16,909 nucleotides of DNA, taken from the NCBI GenBank assembly GCA_015264885.1, contig JABZYY010000020.1:1-16909 (forward strand), read 5' to 3'. Source of the stretch: Streptococcus sp. (GTDB lineage Bacteria > Bacillota > Bacilli > Lactobacillales > Aerococcaceae). Every line of letters starts with the position of its first letter. The stretch's first letter is position 1. Under the pieces are notes generated by a model. The model was not told the origin of the DNA and made no database searches. It saw only the letters and a list, made by a program, of their open reading frames with translations. Positions 1-6,624 of the stretch are shown piece after piece. The translations under genes were made by a program, and so were the position numbers.

Positions 1-1
1 G

Positions 2-754
2 GATTATATTGTGGTAGAACCTGAAGGTACAACGGTGAAGGTGGACCAAATTCGTACGTTGAAATCGCAGTTGACAAAAACAGCGATGGAGTCGAGTGCG
101 ATTGTTTGTGTAATTCACGCAGTCGATACGTTGACACAAGGCGCTGCGAATAGCTTATTGAAGTTTTTAGAAGAACCAACGGGAAATATCCATTTCATTC
201 TTCTAACAGAGCAACTCAGCAAGGTTCTGATTACGATTCAATCACGTTGTCAGATTATTCGTTTCCAATCGAATGCAGGAGAAAATATTGTTGCAACGCT
301 GAAAGAACGCGGCGTACTGAATGCGACAGCGCAGCTACTTTCTCAATTGACGAGTAATATTGACCAGGCAGTAGAGATGCTCGAGAGTGAAAGTTTTGGA
401 CAGATTCGTCAAGAAAGCTGGAATTGGTTTGTCCGCGTATTTACGAATCGTGCGATGGCCTTTGTGACGATTCAGTCCCAAGTGATGCCACTCTTAGCGA
501 CAAAAGCTGATAGTGAGCTGTTTTTAACGCTATTACAAATTTATATCCGTGATGCTTTGCTGGTTGCACGAGGAGTCGAAGGAGCCATTATTCAAAGCGA
601 TAAACTTGCAACGATGAAGAGTTTTGCAAATCATCTCACCGTGAGTGAATGGATTAAAGAACATGAAAAAATGACCAACGCCATTGCCAAAGTAGGAGCC
701 AACGTTGGAGTGCAAGCAGTATTAGAACAATGGGTGTTACAAATCCCAAAATAA
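2..754 (+). CDS. holB: DNA polymerase III delta' subunit, 5'-truncated by window edge
   Basis: This is the C-terminal three quarters or so of the delta' subunit of the clamp loader, which helps load the sliding clamp on primed DNA. The frame is already open at base 2, so the true start lies left of the window; an internal GTG at base 11 is not a credible start. The visible part holds the end of the AAA+ core: the conserved ANSLLKFLEEP stretch, followed by the sensor-like segment ending TIQSRCQIIRF, which is the hallmark of delta'/tau clamp-loader subunits. The remaining helical C-terminal part is less conserved. The stop lies 16 bases before yabA, so the two are probably co-transcribed. Low-GC Gram-positives often have ricT (yaaT) between holB and yabA, and here it is absent. 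Assignment is firm from the motif and the neighbour. Confidence 0.93.
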   Translation, partial: DYIVVEPEGTTVKVDQIRTLKSQLTKTAMESSAIVCVIHAVDTLTQGAANSLLKFLEEPTGNIHFILLTEQLSKVLITIQSRCQIIRFQSNAGENIVATLKERGVLNATAQLLSQLTSNIDQAVEMLESESFGQIRQESWNWFVRVFTNRAMAFVTIQSQVMPLLATKADSELFLTLLQIYIRDALLVARGVEGAIIQSDKLATMKSFANHLTVSEWIKEHEKMTNAIAKVGANVGVQAVLEQWVLQIPK

Positions 755-770
755 GATAGGAGGTGCGTGA

Positions 771-1112
771 ATGCCAAACAGACAATTGTATGATCGAATC
801 GAACGTTTAAAAAAACAAACGTTGTTGCAACTACATGAGCTCGAACAGATTTCGGAAGAGTTGCAAAAAGTCATCGAAGAGAATCATAATTTAACGATGG
901 AAAATCGTCACTTGAAAGATCGTTTAGACGAGTTAGAGCCAAACACGCACACGAAGAAAGTGGCTAAAAAGAAAAAAAGAAGCCAATCCATCATCAACTT
1001 AGAAAATATTTACGACCAAGGATTCCATATTTGCAACTTGTACTATGGAAAACGTAGAGAAAACGATGAAAGTTGTATGTTTTGTACGGAAATCTTGTAT
1101 AGCGAAGATTAA
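771..1112 (+). CDS. yabA: Replication initiation control protein YabA
   Basis: YabA is a negative regulator of DnaA-driven initiation that bridges DnaA and the DnaN clamp. The 113-residue product matches the family length (about 110-120). Residues 1-55 are a leucine/glutamate-rich coiled coil (tetramerisation region), followed by a basic lysine-rich linker at about 62-71. The C-terminal zinc-binding domain shows the expected ligands H86, C88, C102 and C105 (FHIC and CMFC). The start is fixed by a good AGGAGGTG ribosome binding site about 8 bases upstream of the ATG. It follows holB as in many Firmicutes. Unlike the usual order, the next genes on this strand are not trmN6/yazA/rsmI but a sulfatase operon, after a hairpin terminator. 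Confidence 0.93.
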   Translation: MPNRQLYDRIERLKKQTLLQLHELEQISEELQKVIEENHNLTMENRHLKDRLDELEPNTHTKKVAKKKKRSQSIINLENIYDQGFHICNLYYGKRRENDESCMFCTEILYSED

Positions 1113-1159
1113 TGCGTGAAAAGAGCAAGATTGTCATATAAAAAGCCAATAAAGTACTA

Positions 1160-1191
1160 AAAAGAGCCTGTCCATGGACGGGCTCTTTTGT
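1160..1191 (+). terminator. Rho-independent terminator after yabA
   Basis: AAAGAGCC at 1161-1168 pairs with GGCTCTTT at 1181-1188. The inner part GTCC/GGAC continues the helix through one T-G wobble, giving an almost perfect long hairpin. The following T-run is short (TTTTGTT). The structure ends holB-yabA transcription and immediately precedes the promoter of the sulfatase operon. Confidence 0.75.
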
Positions 1192-1197
1192 TATAAT
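1189..1197 (+). promoter_or_regulatory. Extended -10 promoter of the sulfatase operon
   Basis: TGTTATAAT is a perfect extended -10 element (TG at 1189-1190, TATAAT at 1192-1197). A -35 at 17-base spacing would be TGTCCA at 1169-1174, only half matching the consensus and lying inside the upstream terminator hairpin, so the promoter probably depends on the extended -10. Predicted transcription start is about 1204. The gene has a GGGGG ribosome binding site at 1225-1229 and ATG at 1240. Confidence 0.6.
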
Positions 1198-1202
1198 AAA
1201 AG

Positions 1203-1217
1203 ATGAAATCGTTTTAA
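1203..1217 (+). promoter_or_regulatory. Candidate cre (CcpA binding) site at the sulfatase transcription start
   Basis: ATGAAATCGTTTTAA fits the general cre consensus WTGNAANCGNWNNCW with one mismatch (A instead of C near the 3' end). It starts almost exactly at the predicted transcription start, a position at which CcpA would block transcription. This suggests carbon-catabolite repression of the operon. It is an inference from the motif match only; short motifs like this also occur by chance. Confidence 0.4.
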
Positions 1218-1239
1218 CTTTTTTGGGGGCAAAAGTATT

Positions 1240-2703
1240 ATGAATCAAAAACAATCAAAACCAAATGTCATCCTCATCGTAGTGGACCAAATGCGTGCCG
1301 ATGCATTGTCCATTAACCGAAGTGATGACTTAGTAGTAACACCAACGATGGATATGATGGCCAGCATGGGATATAACTTTGAGAATGCCTACTCACCAGT
1401 GCCAAGTTGTGTGCCTGCTAGAGCAGCTCTTTTAACAGGGATGGACCAAGAAGCGTCAGGAAGAGTCGGATACGAAGATGAAGTGCCTTGGAACTACACG
1501 AATACACTTCCTCAAACATTCAAAGACTTAGGGTATCAAACAGAATGTATCGGGAAGATGCATGTGTATCCAAGCCGTAAGCGCATGGGATTTGACCATG
1601 TTCTCTTGCACGATGGTTACTTACATGTCGATCGTAAATACAATAAAGCGTACGGCGAAACCTTTGAACATTCGAGCGACTACTTGGCATGGATTAAGCA
1701 AGAACTCGGTAGCGATGCAGATATAATCGATGATGGAGCAAACTGTAATTCATGGGATGTCCGCCCGTTTGAACTTCCTGAAAAATACCATCCAACGAAC
1801 TGGATTGTGAGCGAGAGTATTCGTTTCTTGAAGAGACGTGACCCAAGCGTTCCGTTCTTCTTGAAGATGTCGTTTGAAAAACCACATGCACCACTCAATC
1901 CACCGAAGTATTTCTATGATTTATACATGGATAAATTAGGGGACGTATCGGACTTGCATATTGGGAATTGGGAAGAACTCGAAGAGAAGATTCCAAGTCT
2001 TTATGCTAAGCGCGGTAAAATTCCAGCGGACGCACAAAAGAGAATGTTGGCTGCGTACTACGGCTTAATTACGCATATCGATAATCAATTAAGTCGCTTC
2101 TTAACAGCCGTTGAGGAATTTGATTTACTCGAAAATACGATTTTCTGGTTCGTGAGTGACCACGGGGATCAACTCGGAGAACACTATTTATTCCGCAAGG
2201 GTTATCCTTACCAAGGAAGTATTAAGATTCCAGCGTTTATCTTCGATCCGGGTAACTTAATCGCGGGGACGAAGAAGAGTGTCACACAATTAGTGAAGAT
2301 TCAGGACGTTTTCCCTTCACTTGTAGAATTAGCGACAGGTGAAAAAGTCGAAACAGACGGTAAGAGCGTTCGTCAATTATTATTTGGCGAATTTGCAGGT
2401 TGGCGTAATGAATTCCACGGCGAACATAGCCTAGGTGAGGATTCGAGCCAATATATTTTAACAGATGAATGGAAATTTATTTGGTTCCCTGTCAAAGACG
2501 AGTATCAACTCTTCCATATGACAGAGGATCCAGAGGAAAAATGCAATTTAATTGCGGAAACGAAGTATACTTCTCTTGTGAACGAGTTTAAAGCGAAACT
2601 TGCTCGCATTTTACAAGACAGAGAAGAGGGCTTTGTGAGAGACGGGCAACTTTGCCAAGTACCATTAGAACGCATCGTTGCCACTCTAAAGAGAGGTCGA
2701 TAG
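1240..2703 (+). CDS. Cysteine-type cytoplasmic sulfatase (arylsulfatase family)
   Basis: The product (487 residues) is a type I sulfatase that hydrolyses sulfate esters through a formylglycine residue. The modification motif is SCVPARAALLTG, with C57 as the residue to be converted and P59 and R61 as required partners. Other visible active-site positions are D16-Q17 (metal), K106 and H108 in GKMH, H216 in EKPH, D307-H308 in SDHGD and probably K320. There is no signal peptide or lipobox, so it should act in the cytoplasm on an imported substrate. Overall it resembles the soluble clostridial arylsulfatase type; the natural substrate (phenolic, choline or sugar sulfate) cannot be read from the sequence. 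The downstream FGE gene begins one base after the stop, which ties enzyme to activator. The start is supported by a GGGGG ribosome binding site. Confidence 0.9.
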   Translation: MNQKQSKPNVILIVVDQMRADALSINRSDDLVVTPTMDMMASMGYNFENAYSPVPSCVPARAALLTGMDQEASGRVGYEDEVPWNYTNTLPQTFKDLGYQTECIGKMHVYPSRKRMGFDHVLLHDGYLHVDRKYNKAYGETFEHSSDYLAWIKQELGSDADIIDDGANCNSWDVRPFELPEKYHPTNWIVSESIRFLKRRDPSVPFFLKMSFEKPHAPLNPPKYFYDLYMDKLGDVSDLHIGNWEELEEKIPSLYAKRGKIPADAQKRMLAAYYGLITHIDNQLSRFLTAVEEFDLLENTIFWFVSDHGDQLGEHYLFRKGYPYQGSIKIPAFIFDPGNLIAGTKKSVTQLVKIQDVFPSLVELATGEKVETDGKSVRQLLFGEFAGWRNEFHGEHSLGEDSSQYILTDEWKFIWFPVKDEYQLFHMTEDPEEKCNLIAETKYTSLVNEFKAKLARILQDREEGFVRDGQLCQVPLERIVATLKRGR

Positions 2704-2704
2704 T

Positions 2705-3556
2705 ATGAATTTTGTGCCTTTAAAATCTGGCATCTTTCAAATGGGAGATTCTCTTGGCCAAGGCTTTATCGAAGACCATGAGGCACCACCAGTCATGAAA
2801 AAGGTGCTTGCGTTTGAAATCGCGGATACGACCGTGACGAATCGTGAGTTTAAAGCCTTTATAGATGCGACAGGTTATACCACAACGGCAGAAACGATAG
2901 GAGATTCTTATGTGTTTCACCTATTCGTTGAGCCAGAAAAAAGAGCAGAGTATGGACATGTATCAGGCTCACCTTGGTGGCTTCTAGTGCCAGGTGCTTG
3001 TTGGAATCATCCAACAGGGCCCGAGTCTTCGATTGATGATGTGATGGACCATCCAGTGGTGCACGTATCTTTGCAGGATGCACTAGCTTATTGTGATTGG
3101 GCAAAGGTGAAATTGCCGACAGAAACGCAATGGGAATACGCAGCACGTGGTGGGACAACCACGCAATTTCCATGGGGAGATGACCTCGAAGAAGACGGAG
3201 AGTTTCATGCCAATACTTGGCAAGGGGATTTCCCAAATACGAATACGAAAGCGGACGGTTTTTTAGGAACGGCACCCGTGAAGAGCTTTGAACCAAACGG
3301 ATTCGGACTCTATCAAATGATTGGAAATGTCTGGGAATGGTGCTGTAATCATCGCGGAATTGCATTTGAAGAAATTGAAGAAGACGCCTCTCGCCCCATT
3401 AATTTTGAATATGAATATGCGATTCGTGGAGGTTCCTTCTTATGCCATTGCTCATACTGCAACAGGTATCGTGTAGCCGCCCGTAATGGAGCATTGTGGG
3501 ACTCAACATCTAGCCATCTAGGGTTTAGATGTGTCCGTAATGTTGGAGGTCGCTAA
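2705..3556 (+). CDS. Formylglycine-generating enzyme (SUMF1/FGE family)
   Basis: The enzyme oxidises the cysteine of a CxPxR sulfatase motif to C-alpha-formylglycine using oxygen and copper. The 283-residue protein is a complete FGE-sulfatase domain. Diagnostic parts are IFQMGD (10-15), TVTNREF (43-49), TGYTTTAETIGDSYVF (56-71), WWLLVPGACW (91-100), LPTETQWEYAARGG (137-150), GNVWEW (207-212) and the C-terminal GFRC (273-276). The two copper-binding catalytic cysteines are present as C247 and C252 in SFLCHCSYCNRYR. This separates it from FGE-fold proteins without them, such as EgtB-like enzymes. An extra cysteine, C249, lies between them. It begins one base after the sulfatase stop, with GAGAGG inside the sulfatase end as its ribosome binding site, and its stop overlaps the next start (TAATG). 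It has no signal peptide, matching a cytoplasmic sulfatase. Confidence 0.92.
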   Translation: MNFVPLKSGIFQMGDSLGQGFIEDHEAPPVMKKVLAFEIADTTVTNREFKAFIDATGYTTTAETIGDSYVFHLFVEPEKRAEYGHVSGSPWWLLVPGACWNHPTGPESSIDDVMDHPVVHVSLQDALAYCDWAKVKLPTETQWEYAARGGTTTQFPWGDDLEEDGEFHANTWQGDFPNTNTKADGFLGTAPVKSFEPNGFGLYQMIGNVWEWCCNHRGIAFEEIEEDASRPINFEYEYAIRGGSFLCHCSYCNRYRVAARNGALWDSTSSHLGFRCVRNVGGR

Positions 3557-4341
3557 TGCATATTATTATTTATAGTATTATCGTGTTATGTGCAACGATG
3601 ATTGGAGCCATCACTGGTTTAGGTGGCGGTATTATTATCAAGCCAGCCTTTGATTTTGTGGGCATCGATACCACGAGCATGATTAGTGTGTACTCGACTG
3701 TGGCCGTGTTTACGATGTGTCTTGTTTCGATTTATAAACGAAGTAAGCAAGGCTTTCATGTCCAAAAACAAATCGCTTTAGGTCTGGCGTTCGGGTCGAT
3801 TATCGGTGGTAAAATTGGAGATGTGATTTTCCTTCAGGCCGTAGATAGTTGGGGCAGTCAGGCAGTCAGTGCGACACAATCCGTTATTTTATTTCTATTA
3901 ATTGGTGGGATTATTTTATTCACAATCAATAAGGAAAGGATTCGCACGCTAGAAGTAACGAATCTTGTGGCGATTGTGACGATTGGGCTAACAGTCGGTA
4001 TCATTTCAGTCTATCTAGGGATTGGCGGAGGACCACTGAATATTGCACTTTTGGTTTATTTCTTCTCGATGAAAGCCAAAGACGCAGCTGCGTATTCAAT
4101 ATTGATGATTTTCTTTGCCCAAATTATTAAGATGGGGACCGTCGTTCGTGATTTTGAAAAATACAACAATATCAGTCTCGTGATTTTAGCGATTGCGATT
4201 TTTGCGGTGCTCGGTGGTTGGATTGGAACGAAAATCCAATCGAAACTCACGCACGAAGCCGTTGAAAAACTCTATCTAGGATTGATGGGGATTTTAGTAT
4301 TGATGACCGCCTTCAATGTATTTAAATTTATCGGAGTATAA
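3556..4341 (+). CDS. TauE/SafE-family membrane protein, probable sulfate/sulfite exporter
   Basis: This 261-residue, strongly hydrophobic protein has about eight membrane segments. It carries the duplicated glycine-rich signature of TauE/SafE (TSUP) permeases: GLGGGIIIKP at 21-30 and GIGGGPLNI at 155-163, each opening one half of the internal repeat. Family members move sulfite, sulfoacetate or other sulfur-containing anions. Here the ATG overlaps the FGE stop by one base and has a GGAGG site at 3545-3549, so it is translationally coupled to the sulfatase and FGE. The context suggests it exports the sulfate released in the cytoplasm, though import of a sulfonate or another anion is possible; direction cannot be seen in the sequence. 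The operon ends at a strong terminator five bases downstream. Confidence 0.85.
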   Translation: MHIIIYSIIVLCATMIGAITGLGGGIIIKPAFDFVGIDTTSMISVYSTVAVFTMCLVSIYKRSKQGFHVQKQIALGLAFGSIIGGKIGDVIFLQAVDSWGSQAVSATQSVILFLLIGGIILFTINKERIRTLEVTNLVAIVTIGLTVGIISVYLGIGGGPLNIALLVYFFSMKAKDAAAYSILMIFFAQIIKMGTVVRDFEKYNNISLVILAIAIFAVLGGWIGTKIQSKLTHEAVEKLYLGLMGILVLMTAFNVFKFIGV

Positions 4342-4345
4342 ACAA

Positions 4346-4382
4346 ACTCCCAAGCAGTATAGCTTGGGAGTCATTTTTTTGT
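4346..4382 (+). terminator. Terminator of the sulfatase operon, possibly bidirectional
   Basis: ACTCCCAAGC at 4346-4355 and GCTTGGGAGT at 4362-4371 form a perfect 10-base-pair stem with a six-base loop, followed by CATTTTTTTGTTTT. On the minus strand the stem is followed by TTGTTTATAC, so it may also stop transcripts coming from rsmI. The 78 bases between it and the rsmI stop hold no supported gene. Confidence 0.85.
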
Positions 4383-4460
4383 TTTATAGTAGAGGAAATC
4401 CTCATAAAAATGATGTTTTGTTGATTTGGAATAATCAACGTTATTCTTACGGATACTTTT

Positions 4461-5351
4461 TTATGCATGGATTTCCTTGTAGACTTCTTGTTTCTTGAGG
4501 CCAAGATGTTTTGCGACAGCTTTAATTGCATCTTTTTGCGTAAGGTTTTGATGTTCCATAAACCAGTCGACTTGTTCTGCAATCGAAAGCGAAGCATCTG
4601 GTGTATTTTCTTCTAATGCGCCAGAAAGAGCAGTTGTCACTTCGTCTGGATTTTTATGTCCAATCAAGATGCAACATTCGCCTTTTAATTCTTCTTCACT
4701 TACAAGAGCTACGAGTTCTGCGGCTGTTCCGCGAATAAACTCTTCGTAAGTTTTCGTCAATTCACGGCATAACACAACGGATTGTTGTTCGCCGTAGACA
4801 GTTTGAATCGCTGAAAAAGTATCTTTCAATCGGAAAGGTGATTCGTATAAAATCACAGTCTCGCTATGCGTGCGCAATTGCTCGAGTGCAGCGATTTTTT
4901 CTTTCTTTTTACGTGGTAAGAACCCATAGAAATAGAACGGTTGAGGAACGAGTCCGCTTGCGATAAGAGCCGTAATTCCCGCATTCGCTCCTGGAAGAGG
5001 AATCACTGGGATACCGACTTCGACGCAAGCTTGTACAAGTTCAAATCCTGGGTCGCTAATCGAAGGCGTGCCGGCGTCACTCACTTGCGCGATGCTTTTT
5101 CCTTCTTGCAGCCACTCGATGACTTGAGGGATTCTCTCCTGAGTATTATGTTCATGGAAACTCTTTTGGGGAGTCTCGATTTCAAAATGGTTGAGTAACT
5201 TTTGCGTATGGCGCGTATCTTCGGCAAGAATTAAATCTACGTCACGAAGCGTATTGACCGCACGGAAAGTCATATCTTCTAAGTTGCCAATCGGAGTAGG
5301 GACAAGGAATAGTTTTCCTGTGCCTTCAGTTCGATAACTTTGTTGTCTCAT
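4461..5351 (-). CDS. rsmI: 16S rRNA (cytidine-1402-2'-O)-methyltransferase
   Basis: RsmI adds the 2'-O-methyl group to C1402 of 16S rRNA in the ribosomal decoding centre, using S-adenosylmethionine. The 296-residue product has the tetrapyrrole-methylase fold signatures of this family: [13 protein letters not shown] near the N-terminus, [25 protein letters not shown] and [12 protein letters not shown], then FLPRKKKEK and the small C-terminal helical domain. The length is typical (about 285-295). The ATG is preceded by AAGGAG and lies inside the end of yazA, overlapping it by 26 bases, so the two are translationally coupled. It is the last gene of the inverted trmN6-yazA-rsmI unit. Confidence 0.95.
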   Translation of the reverse strand: MRQQSYRTEGTGKLFLVPTPIGNLEDMTFRAVNTLRDVDLILAEDTRHTQKLLNHFEIETPQKSFHEHNTQERIPQVIEWLQEGKSIAQVSDAGTPSISDPGFELVQACVEVGIPVIPLPGANAGITALIASGLVPQPFYFYGFLPRKKKEKIAALEQLRTHSETVILYESPFRLKDTFSAIQTVYGEQQSVVLCRELTKTYEEFIRGTAAELVALVSEEELKGECCILIGHKNPDEVTTALSGALEENTPDASLSIAEQVDWFMEHQNLTQKDAIKAVAKHLGLKKQEVYKEIHA

Positions 5352-5649
5352 GAGGGTGTTCTCCTTCTAAATAAATAATGACAGGACGCGTGACGGTTGC
5401 GCCAATCGTCTGTAGAAATGTTTCCTTTTTTGGGCGAGAGAATTTCTTAAACGCTGCTTCCGCCTTCATGGCTTCTTGCTTGGTGGCAAATTCCTTCGCG
5501 TAGAGCAGAGTGACAGGAGTTCTCACCCTTGTATATTTAGCACCTTTCCCGGCATTATGCGTGGCGATTCGTTTTTCCAAATCGACGGTATAACCGGTGT
5601 AAAAGGTCTGATCCTTACAGAGAAGGACGTACATAAAGAACTGGCTCAT
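5326..5649 (-). CDS. yazA: GIY-YIG nuclease-domain protein YazA (UPF0213 family)
   Basis: The 107-residue protein consists of one GIY-YIG nuclease-like domain: MYVLLCKDQ gives the first beta strand and [12 protein letters not shown] is the GIY-YIG core with its conserved arginine. Proteins of this group (YazA/YhbQ/UPF0213) are linked to DNA repair or processing, but their substrate is not established. The conserved neighbourhood with trmN6 and rsmI supports the assignment. The start overlaps the trmN6 stop in an ATGA arrangement, and the 3' end overlaps rsmI by 26 bases, so all three genes form a tight operon. Confidence 0.9.
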   Translation of the reverse strand: MSQFFMYVLLCKDQTFYTGYTVDLEKRIATHNAGKGAKYTRVRTPVTLLYAKEFATKQEAMKAEAAFKKFSRPKKETFLQTIGATVTRPVIIYLEGEHPHETTKLSN

Positions 5650-6410
5650 ACCGTGTCCCCCCAGAGGATGCTTCTAATCTTCTGCGTATATTCTTGATGC
5701 TCATCGAAAACTGTAATCGGTGGTAACACCTTAAGGCCTCCAGGAAGGCCGTCCTTCATTAATTCAATCAGGACGATGTTGCTTTCTTTGCCTTCTTTTG
5801 GATAGACGAATTGCACGCGTTTTGCTTCGAGTCGGTGGTGTCTTGCCTCGGTTAATATATCCGTGAGGCGGTCGGGTCTATGTACAAGATAGGCTTTCCC
5901 TTTCATCTTCAAAAGGCCAGAAATTGTCCGAAGCAAGTCTTCCAGTGGCAAATGCACTTCATGGCGGGCAATCGTGTAAGCTTCCTTCAAATTGGTTTGA
6001 TTGGTTTCATTGACTTTGAAATAAGGCGGATTGCAAGTTATAAAGTCGACCGAATCTTTCGGGATAATGCCTTTTAACTGACGGATATCCTGATTGATAA
6101 ATGTGATGCGGTCTTCTAAGCCGTTGAGTTGATTCGTACGCATCGCCATATCCCATAGCTGTTCTTGGATTTCAACAGCGGTAATGTGATTTTTCGTCTT
6201 ATGGCTGAGTAAAAATGCCACTGCACCGTTACCAGAGCAAAGGTCCACGATTGTAGCTTTTCGACTTTTTGCGATATTGGCAAAGTCGGCTAAAAGGACA
6301 GCATCCAGCGAAAAGGAGAAGACCTCACGACTTTGAATGATATCGATATTTTCTTTTTCGAGTCGATCGAGTCGCTCATGCGATTTCAATGGGACTTCCT
6401 TTTTTGTCAT
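5646..6410 (-). CDS. trmN6: tRNA1(Val) (adenine-37-N6)-methyltransferase-like protein (YabB/TrmN6)
   Basis: This is a Rossmann-fold methyltransferase of the YabB/TrmN6 family, which methylates N6 of A37 in tRNA-Val. In the 254-residue product the SAM-binding motif I is [12 protein letters not shown] (about 55-66), and the adenine-N6 catalytic motif is NPPYF (127-131). The chosen ATG at 6410 (MTKKEVPLK) has an AGGAG ten bases upstream and fits the family N-terminus. The frame is open to a GTG at 6467, but that start has no ribosome binding site and would add an untypical hydrophobic leader. It leads the minus-strand operon with yazA and rsmI. The product is confident as a family member; exact tRNA specificity is inferred from homologues. 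Confidence 0.88.
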   Translation of the reverse strand: MTKKEVPLKSHERLDRLEKENIDIIQSREVFSFSLDAVLLADFANIAKSRKATIVDLCSGNGAVAFLLSHKTKNHITAVEIQEQLWDMAMRTNQLNGLEDRITFINQDIRQLKGIIPKDSVDFITCNPPYFKVNETNQTNLKEAYTIARHEVHLPLEDLLRTISGLLKMKGKAYLVHRPDRLTDILTEARHHRLEAKRVQFVYPKEGKESNIVLIELMKDGLPGGLKVLPPITVFDEHQEYTQKIRSILWGDTV

Positions 6411-6624
6411 TACTTTCCAACTCCTACTATTACTGTATCCAAAGTGTAACAACAAATGGAAAGCCACGCAAGATATAGAGTAAAAAAGAGATGAGTTCCA
6501 TATACAACTTTAGGTTTAGAGAAGGTTGGACGAAAAATCCACCTTAGGTCCTATGATTTCATCAGTGAAGTTTTGTACACTAAGAATGTAATCAAGAACG
6601 AACCGATTTAAGGGGGAAACGAAA
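6411..6624. promoter_or_regulatory. Divergent regulatory region trmN6 / liaX with candidate operator
   Basis: The 214 bases separate the minus-strand trmN6 operon from liaX. Two similar elements, TTTAGGTTTA (6509-6518) and CTTAGGTCCTA (6543-6553), share TTAGGT at 6510 and 6544, exactly 34 bases apart and so on about the same DNA face. Between them is an imperfect dyad, AAGGTTGGA (6522-6530) with TCCACCTT (6538-6545). A -10-like TATGAT lies at 6552-6557 and TGTAAT at 6587-6592, neither with a good -35, which fits an activator-dependent promoter. LiaR is the obvious candidate activator from known liaXYZ control, but the operator match is inference. No clear trmN6 promoter was found. The liaX ribosome binding site is AAGGGGG. 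Confidence 0.4.

Noticed and set aside
994..1254. Minus-strand open frame over the end of yabA and the intergenic region
   Set aside because: It crosses a terminator and a promoter, has no ribosome binding site and overlaps conserved yabA coding sequence.
2859..3365. Long minus-strand open frame (168 codons) inside the FGE gene
   Set aside because: It lies wholly opposite conserved FGE motifs and its product has no recognisable domain; it is a shadow of the real gene.
4429..4446. AT-rich inverted repeat GAATAA/TTATTC near the rsmI stop
   Set aside because: The stem is only six weak pairs without a T-run and is less convincing than the terminator at 4346-4382.
4316..4498. Small plus-strand open frame between the exporter gene and rsmI
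   Set aside because: It runs through the terminator hairpin and into the rsmI 3' end, with no ribosome binding site.
6411..6467. Upstream extension of trmN6 to a GTG start
   Set aside because: No ribosome binding site, and the added 19 residues do not resemble family members; the ATG at 6410 has AGGAG.
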